From Rhizobiaceae bacterium (GTDB lineage Bacteria; Pseudomonadota; Alphaproteobacteria; Rhizobiales; Rhizobiaceae): a DNA stretch of 64,000 nucleotides. The DNA lies in contig JAHBYW010000010.1 in NCBI GenBank assembly GCA_019635755.1, positions 1 to 64,000 of the forward strand, written 5' to 3'. The position numbers and the translations under genes are program-made. Under the pieces are notes generated by a model, which searched no databases, was not told the origin of the DNA, and saw only the letters and a program-made list of their open reading frames with translations. Of this stretch, positions 47,552-56,653 are shown one piece after another (position 1 is the stretch's first letter; each line of letters starts with the position of its first letter).

Positions 47552-47830
47552 ATGCGTGCTTTGTTGGCTCTGGCGGTCTGCGCCGCCCTGTCGTTCATTC
47601 CCGCCCAGGCGACCGCGGCCAAGAGTTCGGCCGAGAAGGACGGCTCCAAGATCACCTGCGAAGGCTGCTGCGAAGCGCGCGTCGAGAACGGGCAGCTGAT
47701 CTGCGCGATGACGGCGCCGAAGGGAACATGCTCCTGCATCTCGATCACGGAGATTCCCGTCCCCGGCAAGGCTGCGATCCGCAAGCATGTCGCGCCGAAG
47801 AACTTCAGCCCCGTGCTGAAGGCCGACTGA
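47552..47830 (+). CDS. Small exported cysteine-rich protein (92 aa)
   Basis: A 92-residue protein with a signal peptide (LLALAVCAALSFIPAQATA) and a mature part holding six cysteines in TCEGCCEARVENGQLICAM and KGTCSCIS. The start has GAGGAG at 8-nt spacing. I do not recognise a family; the even cysteine count in an exported domain suggests disulfides or metal binding. Confidence 0.65.
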   Translation: MRALLALAVCAALSFIPAQATAAKSSAEKDGSKITCEGCCEARVENGQLICAMTAPKGTCSCISITEIPVPGKAAIRKHVAPKNFSPVLKAD

Positions 47831-47959
47831 CGGACACGCCGCGTTCCCGCGCCGCACGGCCGTTGGCCGCGCCGGCTCGATTGCGCCCGGATGCGCTTCT
47901 GTCATGATCGCGGCGCGGGCGTGCCGTGCGATTCGCGCCCTGCGTCCGGGAGAATCCGC

Positions 47960-48379
47960 ATGATCCGCCAGCTTCTGCTCGCCGCCTTCGTCGCCGCGGG
48001 CGGCGCCTCCGCCGCGTGGTCCCAGGGGGACAGCGGCATCGCCTTCGCCTACGCCCCCGAGCAGGGCATGGGCGTCTGCACCGGCGACACCGCCGAGGCG
48101 GCGCTGTCCTGCGCGCGCGACAGGTGTACCGAGTCGGGCGCCGCCGCCGAGGATTGCGCCCAGGTCGCCTGGTGCCAGCCGGGCGGCTGGAGCGCGGGCG
48201 TCGGCATCATGCACAACGAAGGCATCCACTGGACCGAATTCACCTGCGGCTGGCCGACCAAGGAAGCCGCGATTGCGGCCGGCAAGGTCCGTTGCGAGCA
48301 CCAGGACAAGCAGTACATCGCCGACTGTGTCGTCGCCGTGGTCTACGACCCGGACGGCAACGAGATCCCGATCGAATAG
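47960..48379 (+). CDS. Small exported cysteine-rich protein, DUF4189-like (139 aa)
   Basis: A 139-residue protein with a signal peptide (RQLLLAAFVAAGGASAAWSQ) and eight mature cysteines in a pattern (GVCTGDTAEAALSCARDRC, CAQVAWCQPGGW, KVRCEHQDKQYIADCVVAV) that recalls DUF4189 proteins. Only the ATG at 47960 places the signal peptide at the N-terminus. It follows the other small cysteine-rich gene by 129 bp on the same strand. Confidence 0.7.
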   Translation: MIRQLLLAAFVAAGGASAAWSQGDSGIAFAYAPEQGMGVCTGDTAEAALSCARDRCTESGAAAEDCAQVAWCQPGGWSAGVGIMHNEGIHWTEFTCGWPTKEAAIAAGKVRCEHQDKQYIADCVVAVVYDPDGNEIPIE

Positions 48380-48404
48380 AGGCCGTCCCGCAAGGCGGGC
48401 TCCC

Positions 48405-48908
48405 CTACTCCGCAGCCTCGCCCAGCGGGCGTTCGAAGACCAGCGCCGGGATGCCGGAATCCTGCTTCCCGCAATTGCTCGTCCGACCGGCCTCGGCGAA
48501 GCCGAACGCCTTGTAGAACTCGATCGCCCTTGTGTTGGCCGCCTCGACCTCCAGCCTCGCCGTCTCCGCGTCGGCAAAGGCGTTCAGCACCTCGTCCATC
48601 AACAGGCCGCCGACGCCCCGGCCCTGGAACGCCGGCAGGACGTAGAGCTGCCGGAGGTTGACGACCTTTCCGTCGGCATCGCTCTCCGCATAGGCCATGC
48701 CGGCGATGGCGGTCCCGTCGTCGGCGACGACGAATTCCGACCACGGGCGCTCCAGCCGGCGCCTCAGCGCATCGATCGAATGCCAGTCCTCGGTGATCTC
48801 GGTCACACGGCCGACGCCATAGATGGCGTCATACGTCGCGTGCCAGGTCTCGGCCAGCAGCGCCCGGATCGCCGGCAGGTCGCGCTCGCTGGCGGTACGG
48901 ACAAACAT
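48405..48908 (-). CDS. GNAT-family N-acetyltransferase
   Basis: A 167-residue acetyltransferase: [40 protein letters not shown] (acetyl-CoA loop) and VEAANTRAIEFYKAFGFAEA. The ATG overlaps the gatB stop (TGATG), so it is translated from the gatB mRNA. Substrate unknown. Confidence 0.9.
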   Translation of the reverse strand: MFVRTASERDLPAIRALLAETWHATYDAIYGVGRVTEITEDWHSIDALRRRLERPWSEFVVADDGTAIAGMAYAESDADGKVVNLRQLYVLPAFQGRGVGGLLMDEVLNAFADAETARLEVEAANTRAIEFYKAFGFAEAGRTSNCGKQDSGIPALVFERPLGEAAE

Positions 48909-50407
48909 CAGTCTATTCCGAGCTTGGCCTTGACGAGGTCGTTCACCGCCTGCGGGTTTGCCTTGCCGCCGGTCGCCTTCATGACCTGGCCGACGAACCA
49001 GCCGGCCAGCGTCGGCTTGGCCTTCGCCTGCTCGACCTTGTCCGGGTTCGCCGCGATGATCTCGTCCACCGCCTTCTCGATCGCGCCGGTGTCGGTGACC
49101 TGCTTGAGGCCGCGCGCCTCGACCAGCTGGCGCGGATCGCCACCCTCGGTCCAGACGATCTCGAACAGGTCCTTGGCGATCTTGCCGGAGATGACGCCTT
49201 CCTTGATGAGGTCGATGATGCCGCCCAGCTGGGCGGGTGAAATCGGAGTCGATTCAATGTCCTTGCCGGACTTGTTCAACGCGCCCATCAAATCGTTGAT
49301 GACCCAGTTCGCCGCCGCCTTGCCGTCGCGACCGGCCGCGACCGCCTCGAAATAATCGGCGATCGCCTTCTCGGAGACGAGCACGGAGGCGTCGTAGGCC
49401 GAGAGGCCGAGCGAGGCCACCAGCCGGTTCTTCTTGTCGTCGGGAAGCTCGGTCAGATCCTTCGCCAGCGCATCGACATAGGCCTGGTCGAACTCCAGCG
49501 GCAGCAGGTCCGGATCGGGGAAATAGCGGTAGTCGTGCGCCTCCTCCTTCGAGCGCATCGAGCGCGTCTCGCCCTTGCCGGGATCGAACAGCCGGGTCTC
49601 CTGGTCGACGGTGCCGCCGTCCTCGATGATGCCGATCTGGCGGCGCGCCTCGTATTCGATCGCCTGCCCGACGAAGCGGATCGAGTTGACGTTCTTGATC
49701 TCGCAGCGCGTGCCGAACGCCCCGCCCGGCTTGCGCACCGACACGTTGACGTCGGCGCGCATGGACCCCTCGTCCATGTTGCCGTCGCAGGTGCCGAGAT
49801 AGCGCAGGATCGTGCGCAGCTTTGTCAGGTAGGCCTTGGCCTCGTCTGAGGAGCGCAGGTCCGGCTTCGACACGATCTCCATCAAGGCCACGCCGGAGCG
49901 GTTCAGGTCGACATAGCTCATCGTCGGATGCTGGTCGTGGATCGACTTGCCGGCGTCCTGCTCCAGGTGCAGGCGCTCGATGCCCACCTCGATGTCCTCG
50001 AAATTGCCCTGCCGGTCCGGCCCGACCGAGATGGTCACCGTGCCCTCGCCGACGATCGGCTGCTTGTACTGGGAGATCTGGTAGCCCTGCGGCAGGTCGG
50101 GATAGAAATAGTTCTTCCGGTCGAAGACCGAGCGGTGGTTGATCTTCGCCTTCAGGCCGAGACCGGTCCTGATCGCCTGCTTCACGCATTCCTCGTTGAT
50201 CACCGGCAGCATTCCGGGCATCGCCGCATCCACCAGCGAGACGTTTGCGTTGGGCTCGGCGCCGAAGGCAGTCGAGGCGCCGGAGAACAGCTTCGATTCC
50301 GACGTCACCTGGGCGTGGACCTCCATGCCCACCACGATTTCCCAGTCGCCGGTGGCGCCGGAGATGAAACGCTTCGGGTCGGGCTTGCGGGTATCGACGA
50401 GACTCAT
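48908..50407 (-). CDS. gatB: Aspartyl/glutamyl-tRNA amidotransferase subunit B
   Basis: GatB (499 residues) activates Glu-tRNA(Gln) or Asp-tRNA(Asn) for amidation by GatA. Catalytic-domain segments: [58 protein letters not shown], and the C-terminal YqeY-like tail ending [11 protein letters not shown]. The ATG at 50407 gives the family N-terminus; the open frame continues upstream without homology. gatA and gatC are not in the window. Confidence 0.96.
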   Translation of the reverse strand: MSLVDTRKPDPKRFISGATGDWEIVVGMEVHAQVTSESKLFSGASTAFGAEPNANVSLVDAAMPGMLPVINEECVKQAIRTGLGLKAKINHRSVFDRKNYFYPDLPQGYQISQYKQPIVGEGTVTISVGPDRQGNFEDIEVGIERLHLEQDAGKSIHDQHPTMSYVDLNRSGVALMEIVSKPDLRSSDEAKAYLTKLRTILRYLGTCDGNMDEGSMRADVNVSVRKPGGAFGTRCEIKNVNSIRFVGQAIEYEARRQIGIIEDGGTVDQETRLFDPGKGETRSMRSKEEAHDYRYFPDPDLLPLEFDQAYVDALAKDLTELPDDKKNRLVASLGLSAYDASVLVSEKAIADYFEAVAAGRDGKAAANWVINDLMGALNKSGKDIESTPISPAQLGGIIDLIKEGVISGKIAKDLFEIVWTEGGDPRQLVEARGLKQVTDTGAIEKAVDEIIAANPDKVEQAKAKPTLAGWFVGQVMKATGGKANPQAVNDLVKAKLGID

Positions 50408-50672
50408 CTTCAGACCGTGTGTGCGGTGCGGCAATTTTACCGCACTGGCTAGTGCAAAGCGCCCATCGAGGCAAGGCGATCTGGAGGGCGGCGGTCGCAG
50501 CTGATACAGACGCCCCCTTCCGTGGGAGAGTGGATGTCCACTTGCGCTCAGACTGCCTGAGGCCCTGCCTCGTTTAGACAGGCAGGGCAGAAAACCTGAA
50601 CCACCGCGCCGCTGCTCAGCGGCCGCGGTTCTTGGCATGGGCCACCGGCCCCGGTTTTCACGGACATTCCCC

Positions 50673-50930
50673 ATGGACATTTCGCGCGACGAACAGCGCA
50701 TTCTCCACCTGCTCGCGCAAGGCGGGCGCATCGAAATCGAGAAGAACGAGAAGCGAAGGATCGCGGAGGCCAGGTGTCTCACCCGCGACGGCTGGCGCTT
50801 TCCCGGCTTCGACCTCGAACTCTTCCGCAGGCTGAAGCGCAAGCGCGCGGTCGCCTCCAGCGGCGGCGGGCCCTACCGCATCACGCGGCGGGGGCTCGAG
50901 CTCGTCAGGGCCGAGCTCGACAACCGCTGA
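50673..50930 (+). CDS. YjhX-family protein (UPF0386)
   Basis: An 85-residue protein, [59 protein letters not shown], matching YjhX across its whole length. E. coli YjhX has been described as a toxin paired with the GNAT YjhQ, but YjhX homologues are common as single genes. Here no antitoxin gene is adjacent; the nearest GNAT gene is coupled to gatB. Confidence 0.88.
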   Translation: MDISRDEQRILHLLAQGGRIEIEKNEKRRIAEARCLTRDGWRFPGFDLELFRRLKRKRAVASSGGGPYRITRRGLELVRAELDNR

Positions 50931-50976
50931 ACGCGTCGGCCGCCGGAGCGATCCGGCGGCCCTCGCCGCTCTCGGA

Positions 50977-51408
50977 TCACGCGGTGGCGATGTACTGCTT
51001 GATCTCCTCGGCTTCGCGCTCGACGTCCTCGATGCGCCGCTTCACGACGTCGCCGATCGAGACGATGCCGTACAGCATGCCGTCCTTCTCCACCGGCAGA
51101 TGGCGGAATCGGCCGCGCGTCATGATCTCCATCACGTCGTTGACGGTGCTGTGCTCGTGGCAGACCTTCACCTTGGCGGTCATGGCATCGCGGATCGGCG
51201 TGTCCAGGGCCGCGGCGCCGTCCCTCGCGATGACGCGGACGATGTCGCGCTCGGACAGGATGCCCGCGATCCTCTTGTCGCCCTTGGTGATGACCAGCGC
51301 GCCGACCCGATGCTCGGCCAGGACCTTCACAGCTTCGGAGAGCTTCGCGTCGGGTCCGAGCGTGAACACGTCGTACCCTTTCTGCTCCAGGATCGCCTTG
51401 ACCGTCAT
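50977..51408 (-). CDS. CBS-domain protein (tandem CBS pair)
   Basis: A 143-residue protein made of two CBS repeats (KLSEAVKVLAEHRVGALVIT...GILSERDIVRVIA, and STVNDVMEIMTRGRFRHLPV...GIVSIGDVVKRRI). Such proteins bind adenine nucleotides and modulate other proteins. The C-terminal helix EDVEREAEEIKQYIATA is typical of this stand-alone subfamily. It converges with yjhX. Confidence 0.9.
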   Translation of the reverse strand: MTVKAILEQKGYDVFTLGPDAKLSEAVKVLAEHRVGALVITKGDKRIAGILSERDIVRVIARDGAAALDTPIRDAMTAKVKVCHEHSTVNDVMEIMTRGRFRHLPVEKDGMLYGIVSIGDVVKRRIEDVEREAEEIKQYIATA

Positions 51409-51535
51409 GTCATCCTCCTCGGGTCTGCTTGCAGGTTCGGTGGCAGTCTCTCCCTCGCCGTCGGCGCATGGTGCGCTCCGCGGCCTCGTATTTCAAGAAC
51501 TTACATCTGCCAGCACCGGACCCGGCCGCCGAGCC

Positions 51536-52933
51536 TCATGCCGGATGCCGGTGCCTGAGCCGCAAGGGCAGGCCGTTCCCCTGGTGCAAGGTCACGCGCT
51601 GGAGCGGCACCACGGTGTGACCCGGTACGGCCTCCAGCCGGAAGTGCCGCGCCAGCGAGGCGACGATGACGATCGCCTCGTTCAGTGCGAAGCTCGCGCC
51701 GATGCAGGTGCGCGGGCCGAAACCGAAGGGCATGTAGGCGTAGCGGTCGATCGCCTCGCGCGCGCCCGGCATGAAGCGGGACGGGTCGAAGGCCTCTGGG
51801 TCGGTCCACAGCGACCGGTGCCGGTGCAGCAGCCATGTCGACACGCAGACCAGCGTTCCCGGCGCGATGTCCTGCCCGCACAGTTCGTCGGGGCCGACCG
51901 CCTGACGGTGGATCGATGCCACGGGCGGATAGAGGCGCAGCGCCTCCTCCACCACCGCGCGGGCGACCGGGAAGCGGCCGATCCCGTCTTCCGGGAAGCG
52001 TCCGTCCGGCATCTCGCGGTCGGCTTCCGCCTCGACCTGCTCGCGCCAGACCGGATCGATCGACAGGAGATGCGCCACCCAGGTGAGCGTGTTCGCGGTG
52101 CTCTCGAAGCCGGCGGTCAGGAACAGCACGAGATTGCCCTGGATCTCCGCGTCGGTGAACAGCCGCTGGCCGGTCTCCGGGTCACGCGACAGGAGAATCG
52201 ACACGATGTCCGGCTCCCCGCCCTCGCGCGGTCTTGCGCGACGCGCGTTGAGGATCATCTCCGAGAAGATCGGAAAGAACCGCCGCTGCTTGCGCGTGCG
52301 CCACATGCTGAGTCGCGGCACCCACTCCGGCATGCCGAAGGCGTCGGCGAAGTCGATCTGCCCCATCTGGTCGATGAACTTGTCGAGGATGCGCGACACT
52401 TCGCCGTGGTCGGCGCCGATGCCGTCGCCGAAGATCGTCTGGTCGAGGATGCCGACGGCGGCGCGCGCCATCTCGCGCGGCCCGTCGACGACCTTGCCGT
52501 CCTCGTGCCGTTTCAGGGCGGTCACCATGGCCGCGGCGGCGTTGGCCATCGCCGGAACGAAGGACGCGACCTTCTGCGCGGAGAACAGCGGCGCCATGCT
52601 GCGGCGTTGCCGGCGCCAGCTGGCGCCTTCCGCCGTCAGCAGGCTGTTGGCGACCATCGGCGCCAGCATGCGCTGCTGGAAGCTGTCACGGACGTAGTTC
52701 TCGTGGTTCTGCACCAGCACGCGGCGGATCGCGTCGGCGTCGTTGATCACCGCGATGGTGCCGAGGATCGTCTTCACGGCCAGGATCGGCCACTCGTAGT
52801 GGTACTGGCTGTAGGTCGACAGCGGGTTCTTCCGCATCGCCCAGATGAAGCTCAGCGAATTGAAAGGTTTGGTGCGCGGTTTCGGCGCCGGCGGCCGGGG
52901 CCTTTGGTCGGTTGCGGCCGGCGTCGTCGTCAA
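51536..52933 (-). CDS. Cytochrome P450
   Basis: Heme monooxygenase of about 465 residues. The I-helix FLTAGFESTANTLTW has the oxygen-activation motif, EEALR is the ExxR of the K helix, and the heme loop is FGFGPRTCIGASFAL with ligand C410. No membrane anchor or fused reductase is present, so partners must be encoded elsewhere. The likely start is TTG 52933, which overlaps the permease stop (TTGA), coupling it to an ABC transporter operon. Substrate unknown; the context points to a lipid. Confidence 0.88.
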   Translation of the reverse strand: MTTTPAATDQRPRPPAPKPRTKPFNSLSFIWAMRKNPLSTYSQYHYEWPILAVKTILGTIAVINDADAIRRVLVQNHENYVRDSFQQRMLAPMVANSLLTAEGASWRRQRRSMAPLFSAQKVASFVPAMANAAAAMVTALKRHEDGKVVDGPREMARAAVGILDQTIFGDGIGADHGEVSRILDKFIDQMGQIDFADAFGMPEWVPRLSMWRTRKQRRFFPIFSEMILNARRARPREGGEPDIVSILLSRDPETGQRLFTDAEIQGNLVLFLTAGFESTANTLTWVAHLLSIDPVWREQVEAEADREMPDGRFPEDGIGRFPVARAVVEEALRLYPPVASIHRQAVGPDELCGQDIAPGTLVCVSTWLLHRHRSLWTDPEAFDPSRFMPGAREAIDRYAYMPFGFGPRTCIGASFALNEAIVIVASLARHFRLEAVPGHTVVPLQRVTLHQGNGLPLRLRHRHPA

Positions 52934-54048
52934 GCACGCCGCAGCGCATCGGCGGGTGTCTGCGACACCGCGCGCCATGCGGGATAGAGGGAGCCCAGGC
53001 CCGACAGCAGCAGCGCGCCGGCGACCGACAGCAGGATCGCGTCGAGCGAGGGCTGGATGTTGAGGTACTGCCCGATCGTCGGCAGGTAGTCGAAATAGGC
53101 GCAGGCGACGTAGCCGAGCGGAATGCCGAGCAGCGATCCCAGCAGCCCGGTGATCAGCCCCTCGATGATGATGGTCGCGATGATGCGCCAATTGCTCCAG
53201 CCGATCGCCATCATGATGCCGGTCTCGCGCACGCGTTCCTGCACCGCCATCAGCAGCACGTTGAAGACGCTGAGCCCTGCCATCGTCAGCGCGATCAGCG
53301 ACGTCACCTGCGAGATCGCACGCAGGACCGCGACGTTGCGGTCCCGCGAGAAGAGCTGGTCGGTCGGAGCCACCGTCACGCGGCCGAGCTTCTCGATCTC
53401 GGCGATCAGCCCCTCCGCGTCCTTCATCGTATAGGCCGGGTCCAGCGCCAGGTGGAACGCCGTCACCTGCCGGTCCCGGAACGCCAGTTCCTGCAGGTCG
53501 CGGAGCCGCGCCACGATGACGCCGCGGTTCACCGCCGACCGGTAGCCGGTGATGCCGATGATCGTCATGTCGTGGTCGAACAGGGTCAGCGTATCGCCGA
53601 CGCCCTTGCCCAGCTTGCGCGCGGCGTTCTCGCCGAGCAGCACCACCCAGCGCTCGCCCGGCGCCGGCTTGCGGCCCTCCTTGACCGGCATCTCGCCCCA
53701 GAAGTAGCTATCCTCGCTCATCGCCAGCGTCAGGATCTGCTGGCCGTCGTCCACGGGCGCAAACATCGCCAGTTCGCCCGAGATGCCCTGTACGCCGGGC
53801 AGCGCCGCGATCTTCGGGCCGTAATCCTCGGGGACGAAGCCAGAGAACACGTCGGTCGCGTCGGCCTGCGACACGGTGAGGTCGGCGCCGCGCTCCTGCG
53901 CACCCTCATGGGTGGTGGTCTCGATGCCGTTCGACAGGGCGAGCAGCGCCAGCGCGGTCGCGAAGGCGATCGATATGCTGAAGACGAGCAGCGCCGTCCG
54001 CGCGGGGCGGCGCATGAGATTGCGGTAGGACAGGACGGCGAGGTTCAT
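52930..54048 (-). CDS. ABC transporter permease, FtsX/LolC/MacB type
   Basis: A 372-residue membrane protein with the MacB-type topology: a first membrane segment (ALLVFSISIAFATALALLAL), a periplasmic domain (~45-235) and three C-terminal segments (TSLIALTMAGLSVFNVLLMA, ATIIIEGLITGLLGSLLGI, AILLSVAGALLLSGLGSL) ending GSLYPAWRAVSQTPADALR. These mechanotransmission systems act on envelope substrates. It overlaps the ATPase upstream (ATGA) and the P450 downstream. Confidence 0.9.
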   Translation of the reverse strand: MNLAVLSYRNLMRRPARTALLVFSISIAFATALALLALSNGIETTTHEGAQERGADLTVSQADATDVFSGFVPEDYGPKIAALPGVQGISGELAMFAPVDDGQQILTLAMSEDSYFWGEMPVKEGRKPAPGERWVVLLGENAARKLGKGVGDTLTLFDHDMTIIGITGYRSAVNRGVIVARLRDLQELAFRDRQVTAFHLALDPAYTMKDAEGLIAEIEKLGRVTVAPTDQLFSRDRNVAVLRAISQVTSLIALTMAGLSVFNVLLMAVQERVRETGIMMAIGWSNWRIIATIIIEGLITGLLGSLLGIPLGYVACAYFDYLPTIGQYLNIQPSLDAILLSVAGALLLSGLGSLYPAWRAVSQTPADALRRA

Positions 54049-54749
54049 GTCGCGGCCATCGCGCTCGCGCGGACGGCGTCGGACGCGACGCGGCCATCCT
54101 TGATCCGCACCTGCCGCTCGCCCAGCGCCGCGATCTTGTCGTCGTGGGTCACGAGGACGAACGCCATGCCGGTCTGCGACCGGATCGACTGCAGCAGGTC
54201 GATCACGGTGGCGGCGCTCGTGCTGTCGAGGTTGCCGGTCGGCTCGTCGGAGAGCAGGAGCGACGGCTTGTTGGCGATGGAGCGCGCGATGGCGACCCGC
54301 TGGCGCTCGCCGCCCGACAGGGCGTGCGGCAGGTGCTGAAGGCGCGCCGACAGCCCAACCAGATCGAGGAGTTCGCGCGCGCGGGCACGCCGGGCCGCCT
54401 TGGCGATCCCCGTGCCGGCCATCGCCATCTCCACGTTTTCGACGGCCGAAAGCGTCGGCAGCAGAAGGAATTCCTGGAAGACCACGCCGATGCGCGTGCG
54501 GCGCAGTTCGGTCCAGCCACGCAGAGAGGTGACCGGCCTGCCCTCCCAGAGGACCGTCCCGGATGTCGGGTGATCGAAGCCGGCCATGATGTGGATCAGG
54601 CTGGACTTGCCGCTGCCGCTCGGACCGGTGATCACCACGAACTCGCCGGGGGCGATGGAAAGGTCGATGTCGCGGAGCGCGACGACGGTCCCGTCGTCAT
54701 ACTCCCGGCTCACCTTCTCCAGCGCGATCAGCGGTCGTGCCGACGCCAT
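54045..54749 (-). CDS. ABC transporter ATP-binding protein, LolD/MacB type
   Basis: A 234-residue ATPase: Walker A GPSGSGKSSL, Q-loop VVFQEFLLLPTLSAVENVEM, signature LSGGERQRVAIARS, Walker B LLLSDEPTGNLDS and the H-loop VTHDD. The QEFLLLPTLSAVENV stretch is that of the LolD/FtsE/MacB class. It pairs with the FtsX-type permease, whose start overlaps its stop. Confidence 0.93.
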   Translation of the reverse strand: MASARPLIALEKVSREYDDGTVVALRDIDLSIAPGEFVVITGPSGSGKSSLIHIMAGFDHPTSGTVLWEGRPVTSLRGWTELRRTRIGVVFQEFLLLPTLSAVENVEMAMAGTGIAKAARRARARELLDLVGLSARLQHLPHALSGGERQRVAIARSIANKPSLLLSDEPTGNLDSTSAATVIDLLQSIRSQTGMAFVLVTHDDKIAALGERQVRIKDGRVASDAVRASAMAAT

Positions 54750-54839
54750 CCTGCCCCTCGAAACTCCCCGCCAGCGTCTCTACTAGACCGGCGAGGCCGG
54801 GGATAGTGCGCAGATCGAGCAAAAAGGCCGTTTGCCGGC

Positions 54840-55418
54840 TTAGCCGCCGATCGCCCTGATCAGGGCGTTGACGTCGCCGCCGCTGTTTTCCAGGATTTGA
54901 CGGGCCTGGTTGCGCGCATTGGCGACCAGGCTGTGGCCGTCGACGACGACGTCGATGGCGCGGACCCCGCTGCCGGCGGGAATGACCTTCCAGATCGCAA
55001 CGCGTCCGCTGCGGTCGGAGCGCTGCACGGCCACCTGCCGCTCCCCGCCCTTGCCATCGCGCACGCCGACGATCTCGACCGTCTTGCCGGCGACTTCCTT
55101 GCCGCGCGATGCGCAATCGTCCGTGGCCTTGCCGACGAGGGCCTCGCGGTAGGCGGTCTTCTGCGCCGGCGTCATGCGCTTCCAGGAATCGTACGAAGCC
55201 GTCCCTGCCATCGTCTCAAAATCGAACGCATCGGTGACCAGGCTGCGGCAGGCTTCGCGGACCGCCGCCTTGTCGCCCGGCGAGGCGGCGCCCGTGGTCT
55301 GGTTGATGCGATCGACGAAGGCGAGGATCGCCGCGTCCGGTTCGGCCGCCGAGGCGCCCGCGCAGGACGCAGCCGGAATGGCGAGCGCCGCCGCCAGCAT
55401 CACCACGCATGCCTTCAT
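54840..55418 (-). CDS. MlaC/Ttg2D-like periplasmic phospholipid-binding protein
   Basis: A 192-residue exported protein with a signal peptide (VVMLAAALAIPAASCAGASA). The mature part fits the MlaC fold: VREACRSLVTDAFDFETMAG, MTPAQKTAYREALVGKATDD and the C-terminal GSGVRAIDVVVDGHSLVANA then RNQARQILENSGGDVNALI. MlaC shuttles phospholipids between membranes. It lies 90 bp before a LolD/MacB-type ABC pair rather than the usual MlaFED genes, so partner and substrate are unclear. Confidence 0.8.
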   Translation of the reverse strand: MKACVVMLAAALAIPAASCAGASAAEPDAAILAFVDRINQTTGAASPGDKAAVREACRSLVTDAFDFETMAGTASYDSWKRMTPAQKTAYREALVGKATDDCASRGKEVAGKTVEIVGVRDGKGGERQVAVQRSDRSGRVAIWKVIPAGSGVRAIDVVVDGHSLVANARNQARQILENSGGDVNALIRAIGG

Positions 55419-55488
55419 CGCTTCAATTCTCCAGATCGCATCGGCCGCTCCATGGCACCCAACTTTGGCCGGAACGTGCCGGCCGCCA

Positions 55489-56274
55489 TCACGCTGCGGA
55501 AGCGCGTGGCGACGGCGCAAGAAAGCTGCCGATGCCGAGGAAGCCGGCGAGAAAGCCGCCGACATGGGCCTCCCAGGCGATGGACATCTCGCTGCCCGGC
55601 CCGAAGCCGACCAGCCCCGTCACCAGGTTCACGGCCATCCAGATGCCCAGGAAAGTCACGACGGAGCGGCGCCTCAGGCATTCTGCAATGGAGAGCGGCG
55701 GACCGGAAAAGGCCGCGCGCCGGCCGCTGCGGTCAATCCGGAATCCGAACCGCGCCGCCGCGCCCATCATGCCGGAGATGGCGCCGGAGGCGCCGACCAG
55801 CGGCGCCTGGTCATAGACGTGCAGCGCGTAGTGCAGCGCCGCTGCCGCGAACGCCGTGGCCAGCCAGAACAGGACGAACCGCAACGCGCCGAGCCGGTTG
55901 GCCAGCGGTGTGCCGAACGCCGCAAGCCAGACCATGTTGACCGCGAGATGCGCCAGCGAGCCGTGCAGCACGGAATATGTGAACGGCGAGGTGAACGCGG
56001 CGAGGTCCAGCGCGAAATGGCCCGAGTACCGGATCGGGATGAACGCCGCGTAGAGCAGCAGCGTGAAGTCGGCATCGGCCGTCAGCAGATAGAGCCTGAC
56101 CAGATGGATGCCGGCGCAAAGGCCGATCGCCCCGATCACGACCGCCGGCAGGTTGAAGATGGGTTCCCGGCGCGCCTCGGCAGCCGGGACCACGGCCGAA
56201 TCGCCGGGCTCCGCGCCAGCGCTCGGCCTTTCGCCCGGATCGGCCGGGCGGTCGCTGTCGTCACCCCCGCTCAT
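55489..56274 (-). CDS. Rhomboid-family intramembrane serine protease
   Basis: A 261-residue membrane protease with an acidic N-terminal tail of about 40 residues and six predicted membrane segments. The catalytic serine S163 lies in GASGAISGMMG and the histidine H237 in WEAHVGGFLAGF; the HGSLAHLAVNMVWL helix is also conserved. Substrates are unknown. It is upstream of the MlaC-like gene by about 70 bp on the same strand and could join that transcription unit. Confidence 0.92.
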   Translation of the reverse strand: MSGGDDSDRPADPGERPSAGAEPGDSAVVPAAEARREPIFNLPAVVIGAIGLCAGIHLVRLYLLTADADFTLLLYAAFIPIRYSGHFALDLAAFTSPFTYSVLHGSLAHLAVNMVWLAAFGTPLANRLGALRFVLFWLATAFAAAALHYALHVYDQAPLVGASGAISGMMGAAARFGFRIDRSGRRAAFSGPPLSIAECLRRRSVVTFLGIWMAVNLVTGLVGFGPGSEMSIAWEAHVGGFLAGFLGIGSFLAPSPRASAA

Positions 56275-56351
56275 GCGCCGATCGTGAGAATCATTGGCTT
56301 CGCGTCAACGAAATGGACCGGGAGCCTGTAGCGCAGCCGCCTGCGGCGCGC

Positions 56352-56387
56352 AAAAGAAAAGGCCGTCCGGGTTGTCCCCGGACGGCC
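56352..56387 (-). terminator. Orphan intrinsic terminator on the reverse strand
   Basis: An 11-bp stem (56361-56371 with 56377-56387), a 5-nt loop and, in the reverse direction, the T-tract TTTTCTTTT. No protein gene on the reverse strand ends here: the next gene upstream on that strand is more than 2.7 kb away across plus-strand genes. Confidence 0.85.
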
Positions 56388-56480
56388 CGTCGAGCCCCCT
56401 GTATGCCCCTGAATTCCTTGACTGGAAGTGCCCGCCTCGCTGTCACCGGCGGGTGTTTTGTATGGACAGGACCGTGCCAC
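56352..56480 (-). ncRNA. Candidate small RNA upstream of the rhomboid gene
   Basis: Inferred only from the orphan reverse-strand terminator and from a second hairpin (CCCGCC...GGCGGG) near 56430-56452. The 379-bp region 56275-56653 has no convincing protein gene. The 5' end is a guess; I could not match a named family. Confidence 0.3.
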
Positions 56481-56653
56481 ACGGACGCTTGCCGCGCAAT
56501 CGAAACGGAAAGTTAACCTTAACGGTCCGGCTCCGTGAACAAGCCCAGACACGGCTGGCACGCAACCTGCTCCGGAACGCATACAGGCGGCCGGAGGGCG
56601 CTCCTCTGTCCACCATTGGCACAAGACGACAGCATGCCCGGAGCAGCAGGTTC

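Noticed and set aside
48405-50930. YjhQ/YjhX-like toxin-antitoxin pair (GNAT plus YjhX)
   Set aside because: The GNAT gene is translationally coupled to gatB, is on the other strand and is 1.7 kb away from the YjhX gene; nothing links them as a pair.
56505-56530. TTAACC/TTAACG sequences as a CtrA site
   Set aside because: Half-site spacing does not fit TTAA-N7-TTAA; similar TTAACC near 57340 also fails.
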